This document shows, in pieces, positions 23,701 through 34,559 of a stretch of 64,000 bases of DNA. The notes below the pieces were generated by a model. The model saw only the letters and a list, made by a program, of their open reading frames with translations. It searched no databases and was not told where the DNA came from. This DNA comes from Symbiodinium natans (taxonomy: Eukaryota > Sar > Dinophyceae > Suessiales > Symbiodiniaceae). Location of the stretch: assembly GCA_905221605.1 (NCBI GenBank), contig CAJNDS010000478.1, positions 64,501 to 128,500 of the forward strand, read 5' to 3'. The first letter of the stretch is position 1; every line of letters starts with the position of its first letter. The translations under genes were made by a program, and so were the position numbers.

Positions 23701-25380
23701 CTGAGCGGTGCTGGAATTGGAAACACGACACACTGGATATCGCTGCAACATTAGCAGCCCGTGGATGGAGCTACAATGGCTATCCAGTGTCCGCAGATTA
23801 CTTTGGCTCTTATTCGTGGCCTAGCTGCACTAAGCAGTTGCCAGCAATGGCTAGCCTTCTCTACATGTCACGTAAAAACTAGCATCGGTAGCCTTTGTCG
23901 TGCGCTGTCGCTTGCCTGCGCTCGAGAATCTAGCTTTCGACACTGGGTGTGTGGAATGTGCTTAGGTCGCCCGTCGTTGCCCTTCATCCTGCTCGATCCG
24001 CTTCCCTGCCTTCACCTCCCGGCCCACATGTCGATCCGCCGCCCATCCGATCTATCCGCCCATCGACCGGCTGTCCACCCCATCCCGCGCCCCGTCCACC
24101 TAACCCTCCATCCCATTTTGCTCGCCACCCCACCCCCCAAGTATGCTCCTTCATCCACCGCCCCGCCGCCTACCGGCCAGCCATGGATCTCACTCGCCTT
24201 CCCGCTGCCCTTGCCCCGCATACCCCCGCCCCGCGCGACCAAACCTCACATCGATCTTTCATAAAGTCTCAAACTAACTAGAGTCTGAGGGCATCCGCAC
24301 CCATGCAAGTGCCAATCAGGGCTCTCGCGTCGGGGTTAGGCTTGCGTCGGGTCTGTGACAAGCCACTAAGCTTCCTCTGTCTTCTTCATCCTCAATGACT
24401 TAGGACCCTAGTCACCCAGTCGCCTCAGCCAAAATTATAATCCATAGCGCTTGACGCTCGGAGCCTGGGTGTCACTGTCAGCGGTGAGACTTCAAGATGC
24501 TTCACTCCAGGTTGGATGGCCTTGCCGGTGCACTCTGGGCAGTCTACCACACAAGGCACCTTCGAGGGGTCTCGGAGCTGGAAAGCGTTGGAAAGCCGGC
24601 GCTTGAATCGCCACAAGGTCGTTCGATGAAGCCCTCTCGTGCGCGGTCAATCTCAATGGTGATGCAGATAGCTTCGGCTCCATCACAGGTGCTGGCTGCA
24701 CATAGCTGCATTATGCATTGACAGCATGGCATGGCGTAAGAGCATGTAAGAGCATGAACAGTAGATGCAGGATTGCAATTGCGCGTTAACTTGCACAACT
24801 CTACAATGCAATTCGTAGTTGTGGCTATGCTTCGCCTGTCAGGGCAAATCGCAGGAGCGTTCTACGGTTTCTCCGCCATCAACCCGCAATTCCTCGACTG
24901 GCTTGTCAGGCTCTTCCCGCGTTTCATGGATTGCCAGGGTTCCAGAATGTCCCAGAATGTCCCAGAGGATTAAAGGACATTAAAGGCATCTGGAAGACCG
25001 GGCTTCAAAGATTGCACCTGGCATATGCAATCGACTGCACATAGTGCACCTAGGCGTATGCTTTCAAGCGGACCATGTCGGACAGTCAAACTGCAGTAGG
25101 CCGAAGTGGCGATAAAACGGGCTGTCCGACCACTTCAGAGCGAAGAGCGTTCCCGACATGGACACAACAGAAGCAAAACGGTTCTTCGGGATGTGCTGCC
25201 AAAGCAGTGTCTGTGTCCATTGATTCGCGAACGGGATGGAATGGGACGGGCTCTCCAATCCTGGCAAGACAGGCCGGTTCAAGACGGTTGTTCAACTTTT
25301 GCTTGCATTGCAGGTGGGATGATTATGATACGGCTGTACGCGCTCTCATGCTCTACCAACTTGGTCAAGATATCCAGTGA
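20750..25380 (+). CDS. ADP-ribosylglycohydrolase family protein (multi-exon)
   Basis: DraG/ARH enzymes hydrolyse ADP-ribose from modified proteins or small molecules using two Mg ions. No single ORF covers the gene; exons join in frame as: (about 20750)-20822, 20901-21245, 21330-21387, 21459-21523, 21584-21662, 21858-(end unresolved), 23672-23815, 24511-24555, 24618-24688, 24843-24909, 25314-25380 (TGA). Motifs in order: AMGALCGMAVG/DALGHPFEY, the metal-site GQWTDDASMG, RFWCWWFRGYNNAF, GLGGNTQKS, EDAGNGSLMR, SSLTTHPGF with AAEACAFLAH, CWNWK, YNGYPVSADYFGSYS, LDGLAGALWAVYHT, the second metal site NLNGDADSFGSITG, QIAGAFYGFSAIN and a last exon ending YQLGQDIQ. Of nine defined introns seven start with GC and two with GT; all acceptors are AG|G. 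The start codon and at least one exon between 21.9 and 23.67 kb are not located. A small hairpin element and a tandem array lie inside that gap. Confidence 0.88.
22014..22103 (+). mobile_element. MITE-like hairpin element, family A (copy 1)
   Basis: Starts CCAGCATGGGCTCTTATACC and ends CATAGCCCATCCTGG, so the termini are inverted repeats; an internal pair AACCCC/GGGTT also folds back. Two more copies are at 35073-35150 and, inverted, at 60852-60943. This copy sits in an intron of the ADP-ribosylglycohydrolase gene. Confidence 0.75.
23240..23580. repeat. tandem repeat GGGCACTCCAGGGATTCTCT (array 1)
   Basis: Diverged units of about 30-40 bp built from TTGGGCACTCCAGGGATT and CTCTGGGGATACTCTAGGG. 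The same family forms a second array at 39.06-39.44 kb. Array 1 lies in an intron region of the ADP-ribosylglycohydrolase gene. Confidence 0.8.
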
Positions 25381-25389
25381 ATTCTGCGC

Positions 25390-26170
25390 GGGCTGACATG
25401 GCTCCAGTGCAGAAAAAGATGAGAAAAATGTTTTGTTCCTCCATGGCTTGGCAAGACTGACAAGATCCCATGTGTGATGGGGGAAAGAACTACGAACAAG
25501 TAGGACCCCGTGGGATTCTCCTGCCGAGGCCAAGCGCGGCCGGAGTTCCACGCGCTGCGATGTGCTTAAGGCAAGGCATTAGTAGGCTTTCTTCCCATTG
25601 TCTCATGTGGTGTCGGGGTGGGTGGCTTTCATCTTCATGCTTGCTGGGAACTTGCTTGGGAACTTGCTTGCCTACATGAGCTGCCGGCCATGATTTCACA
25701 ATGGATGTCCCGCAGATCGTCAGACCATGTCCCTTTTTGGAACAGGCCGCTGCCCAGTCCCTTTTATACTGGGAACACCCAAAGACATCCTGCAAGTAAA
25801 GGCTTGTGCAAGGTGGGCATGTAGTTCTGTAGTTCATGATGGCGCGATGCCTTAAACCCTGGGCCCTTAGCGGGGCGTTTCGTGCTGTACACCTTCTGCA
25901 AGACGCAGGGTGCTTTCAGAGCCAGCCCTGCACCGTCACATCCCTGGACAGGACCATGGGATAGTTTGTATATTTCCCTTATGGGGTGTTAAGAGGATCT
26001 TATAATTTAAAATAATTTTAAACAGGCTGTCGGGGCCAAGCTGGAACCTGCGCTGGGGAAGTGCGTGCCGCTGCCCTCGACACCTTGTCATGATGTCGTC
26101 GGCATGTTCAGTTGTATGATCTTGCCTTCTTCGAAAGAAACACAGGCGCAAAGTACTCAGCGCAGCTAAA
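25390..26170. other. 3' flank of the ADP-ribosylglycohydrolase gene
   Basis: No coding motif recognised between the gene's stop codon and the LINE. Confidence 0.35.
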
Positions 26171-26179
26171 AGTTCTTGC

Positions 26180-29100
26180 AGGCTGACAAGGTGTTTGCTT
26201 ACGAAGACCATACTGAGAACAGAAAGCGTTCACCTCATTTATCCAAGCTTTTTCATGGTACTTCACTTAACATTGCTACCCTCAACGCCTGTTCCCTTTT
26301 GAAACCTTCAATGCATCATCAGATTGTCCAGTACATGAAGTCCAAGTGCATTGACGTCCTTTGTCTACAAGAAACCAAAGCCAAGCGTACTTCTTACTAC
26401 ATGATCGATTCGTTTACCTTCTACACATTCAGCAATGCGAGCCCCGACAAGCAGGAGCACTATGGTACAGGTTTTGCGTTGTCGCCTGCGGCAAAACGAG
26501 CGCTCTTACGCACACTCCCTAGCAGCAGTAAGGTGGCAGGAATTAGTTTACACACGGGAGCTGGGGAATTTTCAGTCATCACAGGTCATGCGCCGCATAA
26601 CCAGCACACCGAAGAAACCAAGCAGGCTTTTTACGACGAACTCAACCAGCTCATAGAAAAGGTGGAAAACCGAGGCCCTTATCTCATTATGGGAGACTTC
26701 AATGCACGCATCCATGGTAGAATGCACGATGAGGATCTTGTCTTGGGGCCCCATTTGTACGGGAAAGGTGTTGGTTCGGTGGGAGGCGAACTGGATAACA
26801 GGAGCTTTCTCATCAATTGCTGCGTCCAAAACCAGCTCCTGGTTTCCAACACGTGGTTCAAGCACAACTCCGCCAAGCAGGTCACGTACAGGGAAGTAGG
26901 AACCGCTGCCCTTCCCCATGCCTCTGCTTCTTGGGACCCCAACTTGTTTGCTCAACTTGATCTGTGTCTTACCCCCCGGAGATGGAGAAACTTTGTGAGG
27001 GACGTTTCTTCCGATCCTTGGGCGAATGTTGACAGTGATCATTTCCCGTTGCTTGCAAAGGTGAGACTCAAACTGGGGGCTAGGCGCCAACAGGCGCCGC
27101 GCCCTCGCTGGGATTTCCATAGTGCCTCGCCCAGGAACATCCGCGAGATGAACGAAGCCCTGGAAGCCCGATTGAACGAAGTAGCAGGTCATGAGGACGT
27201 GTCCCAAAAATGGGACTTTCTCCGGGAAGTGTTTGTTCAGGCCATGGACGAACACATACCTAAATACCAGTTCGCACCTAGGAAACCCTGGATTAGCCAG
27301 AGCACCTTGGATTTGATTACGCGTAGAGGTGTCCTGCGCAGCCAAGGCGACCTCCAGCAGGTGGCAAAGTACAACAAAGACATTAAGCGTTCTGCAAAAC
27401 GGGATAAGAAAAACTGGCTCGAAGAGCAACTACAATCAAATTCGTGGGAGCCGATTAAGCAGCTCAAGAAATCGTTCCCTACAAAGATGGTTCGACTTGA
27501 GCCTTCACCAAGTTTAGGGATGTCAGCAACAGCCACAAATGCGGATATCTATGCCGCTCACCTAGAGCAGGTGCAGTGGGCTCCTGCAAAGTCGAGTGGG
27601 GTTGACGATCTCTGCACGGATCTTTTGCCACACGCTGCCCCGGACATCGAAGAGGGCCCTTTGACCATGGCCGAACTCATTCAGGCTATTAAGCATCTCA
27701 AATCCGGCAAGAGTGCGGGACAAGATAATATTCCTAATGAGTTCTGGAAGAACCTTTCCGGCAAAGGCTTAGAGGCTCTTTTGGACTTGTTTCAAGATTG
27801 TTGGAGTCACGGCAAGAGTCCATCGTCTTGGAAGCAGTCCCAGGTTATAGGCATATTCAAGAAAGGTTGCGAGAGCGACCCGTCAAATTTTAGGCCAATT
27901 TCTTTATTGCAGACTTGCTACAAATTGTACGCCAGGGTGCTGGCTGCGAGGTTGTATGCAGGTCTGGACCCTGTGCTCCGTGACAATCAGTTCGGTTTTA
28001 GGCAAGGTAGGAGTACGAGCGACGCTATTTTTCTTGTTCGGCGCCTGCAAGACCTTGTTGATGCCAAGCGCAATCAAGTTCTGCACTTGTTGTTTTTGGA
28101 CTGGAGCAAGGCTTTTGATACGATCAAACCCGCTGCGTTACACCTGGCGCTGCGTCGGTTGAAGGTGCCACCAACCATGTGCAAAGCAATCCTGGACCTC
28201 ACGGCGTCTCCGGTTTTTCGTGTTGTTGTGGATGGTGAGGTTTCCGGGCTTAAGTCTCAGTCCAGCGGAATACGACAAGGATGTACCCTTTCACCTTTGC
28301 TGTTTATCGCAATGCAGACTGTTATGTTTCATGACATTCAAAGGACCTTCCTTGCGCAGCACCCGCTCGCTGTTACCCCTACAGTCTCCATGTTTGATAT
28401 TGAGTTTGCTGATGATACTGTCTTGATATCTAGGAATTATGAGCATTTGCAAACTTTGTTGCAGATTGTGCAAACGGAAGCTGCAAAATACAACTTGCAT
28501 CTCAATCATGGCAAATGTAAGCTTGTGTCCTACAACAGTCAGGCGGAGATCAACTTTATGGATGGCAGTAAGGTCCCTAAGGCCACCTCTGTGGTTTACT
28601 TGGGTGCTGTCATTGACTCGCAAGGTAGGCCGGGAAACGAAATCTCTAAACGAATTGGGGAATGCAGGCAGGTCTTCAAGAAGCTTATGCGGGTTTGGAA
28701 ACACACAGGCATTTCGCGTGAAAGAAAACTGCGCATTTACTATGCTTGTGTCGTCAGCAAGTTGACCTACAGCATGTCTACCATGTGGCTCACTGATAAG
28801 CATAACAAGATGTTGGACGCTTTTCATATTAAATGTTTGCGTTCAATTGCAGGCATTCCCACCACTTGGGGTGCTATGGTCATCGGATGTGAACGGATCC
28901 CCAACGAACAAGTACGTAGTCAAATGGGAGTGCACTATCTTTCGGACGAGGTCAAACTACAACAGCTGTCTTTGCTAGGTCACGTTTTGAGAAGACCTTT
29001 GACCCATCCAGCCAGGGTTCTCTCTTTCGATCGTTTTCTTCAGCCACAAGCATTAGGAGGCCCGTATAGAGCTGGTGCAAGAAGACATAAATGGAACGCC

Positions 29101-29309
29101 AAAATCTTGGAGTTAGCTATGACCATTACTCACGACCATTACTTCGGGGCGAGAGCAGGTGTGGGGGAACGTGAAATCAAATCTAAGCTGTTGGAGGTGT
29201 CGCAAAACAGACAAACTTGGTCTTCGGTTCTTCAGCGTGTCCGTAGTTCTTGGCGTCGCCCACGGGATGCCGCTGGTGCCCCACGGCAATGAAAAAAGGC
29301 TGACAAGGT
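26180..29309 (+). mobile_element. LINE insertion with 13-bp target-site duplication
   Basis: AGGCTGACAAGGT occurs at 26180-26192 and again at 29297-29309, directly flanking the element. The 3' end is the ORF stop followed by a short A6 run, then the duplication. The 5' end is cut just before the endonuclease domain, a typical 5' truncation. The insertion lies about 0.8 kb downstream of the ADP-ribosylglycohydrolase stop codon. Confidence 0.85.
26193..29292 (+). CDS. LINE endonuclease-reverse transcriptase (5'-truncated, otherwise intact)
   Basis: One open frame of over 1030 codons to the TGA at 29290. Counting from 26176: an exonuclease-endonuclease-phosphatase (APE-like) domain with Asn37 (LNACS), Glu66 (LQET), GDFNAR (173-178), Asp262 and SDH (287-289); then reverse transcriptase with RPISLL (573-578), NQFGFRQGRST (604-614), LDWSKAFD (641-648), GIRQGCTLSP (698-707) and the catalytic FADD (744-747); then the LGHVLRRP block common near the C-terminus of many LINE proteins. 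The frame is closed upstream by TAA at 26167 and has no ATG before 26311, which is already inside the endonuclease domain. This copy therefore lacks its own initiator. No stop or frameshift inside suggests a young insertion. Confidence 0.93.
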
Positions 29310-32300
29310 ACATCTATAGAGTTATTGGGCCGCTGTCTTCATAAGTTCCAAATCCTTCTGCAACCTGCTCTACCATTATGATGCAGGGCCTAAAGTTTTC
29401 GCAGCCCGCTTGCGACGACCCGACAAGCACTCTCTCTCAACTGATTGACTTGCATGACTTGCATGACGAGGAAAGATGAGAAAAGAGGTTGCGGCAGTCT
29501 GGCATAGTCATGGAAAGCGGTCACCCAATTTCATCATGCGATGGAACCGATGGCCAAGTGGAAGGAACCTACGACCTACGACTTGCGTGAGCGCGGCTTA
29601 AATGCCCAGGCTGTGTAAGCAGCTCCGCTTTGCAACAACCCGCCTGCTCCCCTCTTCATATCGCTCTCGCAAACAGTGCGTTCAGAAACCCTTTGCAGCC
29701 TTCGAAGCCTCGAAGCTCAAACCTGAAAGGGACCTTAAATCTAGCTGAACCCGGTTTCCTGAACACCCCCAACCCCCCAGAAAAGCCCGCAAAGTCCCAG
29801 TATGCCCTGGAGCACAAGCCTGCAGAGAGCCGGCCGAGTATCCCCGGACAGATGGGCAAGTTGCATCTCTTTGTTACCTTCCTTTTGTTTAGACGACACA
29901 TTCTTCTGTGGCCAAGAAAATTGAAGGCGCGATGGTGAAAGCACAGCTGTAAGGCCCAAGTTCTGGAACGAGACCATCCAGAACCTTCGTGCGAGGACTT
30001 GAGGCCAGAAGCTACTAGTGGTCTCTTTATCTCGCATCGATCGGTTTCTAACGCATCGATCGACGTGCACATTGGGAAACTGCGTTCCCCAACATATACT
30101 GCATCGATGTGTCGAAGTCGGCCTCGTCGTCGTTTCAAAAGCGTTTTGCATGTTGGCAGCGCTCACAGCCCCAGGCCCTAAGCCCAAAACCCGACAAATC
30201 GGCGGTCACATTGGGAACCATTAGGGAAACTGCCTCCCCAGAGCATATCTCTTGCTGTGGCGAAGTTGCCCTCGTCGTCATTTCAACGAGTTGCGAAGCA
30301 TCTGTTTTGTGGAGCATTGGTTGCCAGGGAGCGCATCGCCCGCTTACTTTGTGGAGCAAGTTAATGAAAGGGTCTTGGTCACGCTGATCGCCGTCACGAT
30401 GACCGCTGCCCCAAACTCTGCAAATCCTAATCCAAACCCCAAACCCTAAACCCAAACTAAGCCCGGCCTCTGTTGCCAAAGTCGCATTCTTTCAAACATG
30501 GTTATATCTGTTTGTTGTCTGGCCATCATCAGTGGGTGAAGGGAGTACTTTAGTGGCGAGAGAACAAGGGAGTTCGTCGTGTGTGCGATCCTTAGGACGA
30601 AGAGTCAGCTTGCGCAGAGTCAATGCTGCTGTGTGTGGCTGGAAGTTCGAGTGTACTGAGTGGATTCCTGTGAGGGGTGTCTAGGATTGTTGGCGCTGTA
30701 AATTGGTGCGCACACACGAAAGTGCGCCAACTACCAAAAACTTGGTCCGCCACAAAAAAAGAAGCTCGTACTGCCGACTGGCCATTCGTTACTAAGCCTC
30801 CGTTAGCGAGAACGGATTGGCGTCGGGACTGGCCATGACATGCAGTGCTTCCAACATAAACATGCGCCCTGGAACTGCCTATGCTTCCAGCATTAAACGC
30901 ACAGCTCATGTTTGCAAATTGAGGGGGCGTGCGAACTCCCACAGTGTACCAGCCGCGATTCTGCAGAGCCATGGCAGCACACGAGTACTACATCAGACTC
31001 TCTCTCTAAGTGAAAGACCAATGCAAGAGACACATAAACCACTGAAACCTGGATTTGGAATGTTGATGTTGCTGCACTCCTTCCATTTTGCTTCCCTGCG
31101 CATGCGCACACGCTCACGGACAAAAACACCGACACAGGCAGAGAAAGAGCTAGAGTGCGTACGCGGGGCGAGAATGCTGCGCACAGTGCACGCGAGCAGT
31201 AGTCGTCCAGAGTGGACTCGATTCGGAGCCAAGTAGGGAGGGGGGGGGAGTTGCCTCCATTCGGGCGGCGCTTCTCCTGTTAGAGAAAAGAAGCACTACG
31301 CACTCTCAAGGGCTCTCAGGAGTTTCGGGAAAGTCTGGCGGGTGCTCGGACAACCATCGGCGGAACCTTGAGGCCATGCTTCCCGGCGTTGAGCAGTGAC
31401 ATTAACACGCCTCAGAAGCAATCGCGACACTTGCTTGCGGTTATTGCTGCTCTTGCAAACTTGCCTCTGCTGCAAGCTTCAAGCGTCGCATCTAGGTGCG
31501 GCACCATAAATCCCATCCCCTGTAGCGACTCACTGGCATGCAAGCACAGCACAGCTGAGGAGCAAAACCCAACAGGGAAACTCTCCGGGCGCCAGACCAC
31601 GGCACCGTGGCGGGCAACAACGACGTGCATCAAACAGGTTGTGCGTGCATCTCATGTTCCTCCCCCCGCCACCATGTTTGGTTTGGTTCCCCGGCATCAG
31701 ACTCAACTTGATCCCAGACCGTTCCCCGATCACATTCCACGCACAACCAACCCGCCCCCTCTCTACACTGGCCCGCACACAATCCCATTGCCAGAGGGTA
31801 AGTGGGCATTGAGGCGATGACGATGCGGCCCAGTGTTTTTCCTTCCCTAGTGACGACAATTACGAAGTGGACTCCGGGCACGCGTCGTCCATGGGGTTAG
31901 CCTGGTCATGCGAAGGTTCAGATGGCTGGATACCGATCAGTCCTAGTCCTGGTTGTGTTCCCCCTGTCTCTCGTCCTCATAGTTGTTTTGGGAGATTGGA
32001 CGGATATCATGTCCTCCTTGCGCCGCCTTTCATGGCACGAACGAAGTGGTCTGATTCTGCTTGCCTCAGCTGCGTTTCCGTCTCGTCTGTCACACAAGCG
32101 ATTGCCCACACATGCCTCTGTAGCCCTTAGCATCGGCGCATGGCCCTTTGCGGGAGGCCGTCGCATGCTCTTGCGTTGCTCATTGGTGCTCTTGCACAGC
32201 CGTGGACCACATCAGCAAGAGCTTTTTGTTTGTGAAATTCAGTGACTGAAGCGCAACACCTTGTTTTTTACAACTTGGTCTGTTTGTCGAATGGCATGTT

Positions 32301-33180
32301 TCATGTGCGGAGGTCAGCAAGCCTTGCACTGCTCTGTTTATTGCATTCTCGCAGTTTTGTGCAACCTCATCAGCGCTAGGAGGCAATCCGCCGGTTGCAG
32401 TCCAACGTGCTTTTGCGCCGCTTGCAACCACTGCAGCGCCCAAAGTTCAGAGGCACTGTACGTAGAGCCCATCGAAGTAGCGCTTTGTGCCAGTCCTGTT
32501 TCTGGGAAGATGCTTGGTGATGTAAGCATTCTAGCAATGAGTTCGACAAAGAAAGGTTGTTAGTTGTTGTTGTTGATTGTTGTTTTTGAGAGGGCGGAGG
32601 GGGGGGGGGCAGGGCGGCCCCCAAAATCGCACGCATGCCACATTTGCCGAGTGCCGTTGTTTCATCGTGATTGGCATGTTTTACCCCATGCAAGCATTTG
32701 TTCAAGCTTCGGGACTCATGCAGTGGTGCAAACACCGAACTTGTATGTTTAGCCGAACTTGCTTCTAGCATGCTTTCTGACAGCATACTTAAACGATTCC
32801 GCCATGTTCAACGACGTGTCCATCAGCTTGCCAGCGAAGGCCAAACACGACATATTGAATAATGAGTCATGGCCATGTCATATTTGATTTGCAGCTGCTG
32901 AAGCAGGTTCGAGGGCCTGAGGCTGAAGAGGAATGGCAGGAGGCGAGCGTTGTCAGCACAACGTGGGCAAATGCGAGAGCTTGTTTTGAAAGGTCGATTG
33001 GGTGACATGGAGCACCGGATCAGTCAATGTGGACTTGGAGTTCCGAACTTGGGCATACCGCAGCACTTGCTCTTCGGCAAAGTCGCATTTCTGTGCGAGG
33101 TCATTCCTCCTGGTGTTTAAGCCTACAGGTGCTGGCAGCGTCAAGGCGCTCCAACTTTGGCCGTGTCCTTCGCGCTAAAA
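29310..33180. other. intergenic stretch, no recognised gene
   Basis: A diverged direct duplication of about 85 bp is visible: the block GGGAAACTGC...CATAT...GTCG/GGCGAAG...CCTCGTCGTC...TTTCAA occurs at about 30078-30150 and again at about 30228-30305. A telomere-like CCAAACCCCAAACCCTAAACCC tract lies at 30434-30462. Minus-strand frames around 32180-32530 look weakly protein-like but are not assignable. Confidence 0.4.
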
Positions 33181-33183
33181 GCT

Positions 33184-33545
33184 GATGTAGCAGTAGCAGT
33201 GAGGGTAGTGGTAGTGAGGTAGTGGCATAGTGCTAGCAGTCGTCATCGTAGTCGTAGTAATGGTAGGTATCGTCGTCGTAGTAGTAGAAGTCATAGGAAT
33301 GGTGGTAGTAATAGTTGTATCGTCGGCATCTTCGTCGTAGTAGCAGTCATAGTATTAGTAGTGGTGGTGGTAGTGGTGGTGGTGCTCGCAGTGGTGGTAG
33401 TTATAGTGGTAGTAGTGGTGGTAGTAGCAGTAGTAGGAGGAGCGGTAGCCGCAGCAGCAGTTGGTTACTGTTGTTATTCTTGTTGTTTGTTCGGGGTGTT
33501 ATTCTTCTTGTTTTTGTTGTCGTCGTTGTTATTGTTAGTGGTCTT
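33184..33545. repeat. degenerate GTA/GTG/GTC trinucleotide tract
   Basis: About 360 bp of interrupted GTA, GTG and GTC triplets, ending in TTGTTGTT-type units. Confidence 0.9.
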
Positions 33546-34515
33546 GTTCTTGCTATGGCTCTTGTTCAGGCCAAGCCGCTCGGGAACTTGATTCGCGCAG
33601 CCGCTGTCCAACGCTTAACGCCGCAGCTGGCATTTCCCAAGTCATGGAATTCGGTGTGTGGTGCATATGGAGGTTGGCGAGTCTGATGAAGTTAAGACGT
33701 TCATCGTCACGACTTCGGAGCAATGGCCTTGTACACTGCGCAACCAGTCATTTCGACTTTGTGTGGGTGTGTGGTGCATGAACTCACTGGATTGTTGAGT
33801 GCCGAGGTCAATGCATAGGACGCCGTGGCCCAAGTTTCGGTTAGGTCATTGGGGGGGTACTTTCTGAGAGTCATCCTTGAAACTTTCTTGGAGGTATCGC
33901 CTAACTTTTCAGTAGGAGCCCCAGCGTGACATGTGGCCTCGGGGCAGTGCACCCAAGCTGCTCAGACTTCGATATATTTTGAACTACAGGACTTTGGAAG
34001 AAGCGTCCGAGTTCTCGACCATAGCAAAAAATGCGGAGGTCGCCCAAGCCTCAGCTTTTGGATGGAACCCTCTGAGCCGAAGCTTGAGAATGTCTAGGCC
34101 AACGAAGCTGCGGCCAAAGTGAAGGACAGATGCATTGGCATGTGTCGTTTTGAGCCGTGGCAGATGTTTAGAATGTGTCAGGATTCTGGTGACACAGAGA
34201 GTGGCGATGCGAACAGGCCACAAGAAACACTCAAGGCTATCGAGATTTGCGAACAACGTGGCGACGGAGGCTGGAAGAGGACATCCGCGCCCATTTTGGT
34301 GACAGATGTCCACTCGTCTTCGGAGGCCAAGAAATCAGCAACATGTTCTGATATTTGGGATTTCTTTGGGCACCCAAAGTGCTTCTGTGAGGCATTTAGG
34401 AAAGTGAGGTGTTTTCACCAAATTTGACCCAGTTCCATGCCAGTGGAGGTGCGGAGCTGTATGGGCCCGATCCCAGCGGAGAGGCTTCCAGTGAGGCCTG
34501 GTGGTTTTGCACGGT

Positions 34516-34556
34516 TTAGGGTTTAGGGTTCAGGGTTCAGGGTTTTTGGGTTTAGG
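34516..34556 (+). repeat. telomere-like TTTAGGG tract
   Basis: Several TTTAGGG/TTCAGGG heptamers in a row. Confidence 0.7.
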
Positions 34557-34559
34557 GAA

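Noticed and set aside
26176-26178. TTG at 26176 as start codon of the LINE protein
   Set aside because: It lies in the target sequence just before the duplication; a eukaryotic start there is unlikely, and the frame is better read as 5'-truncated.
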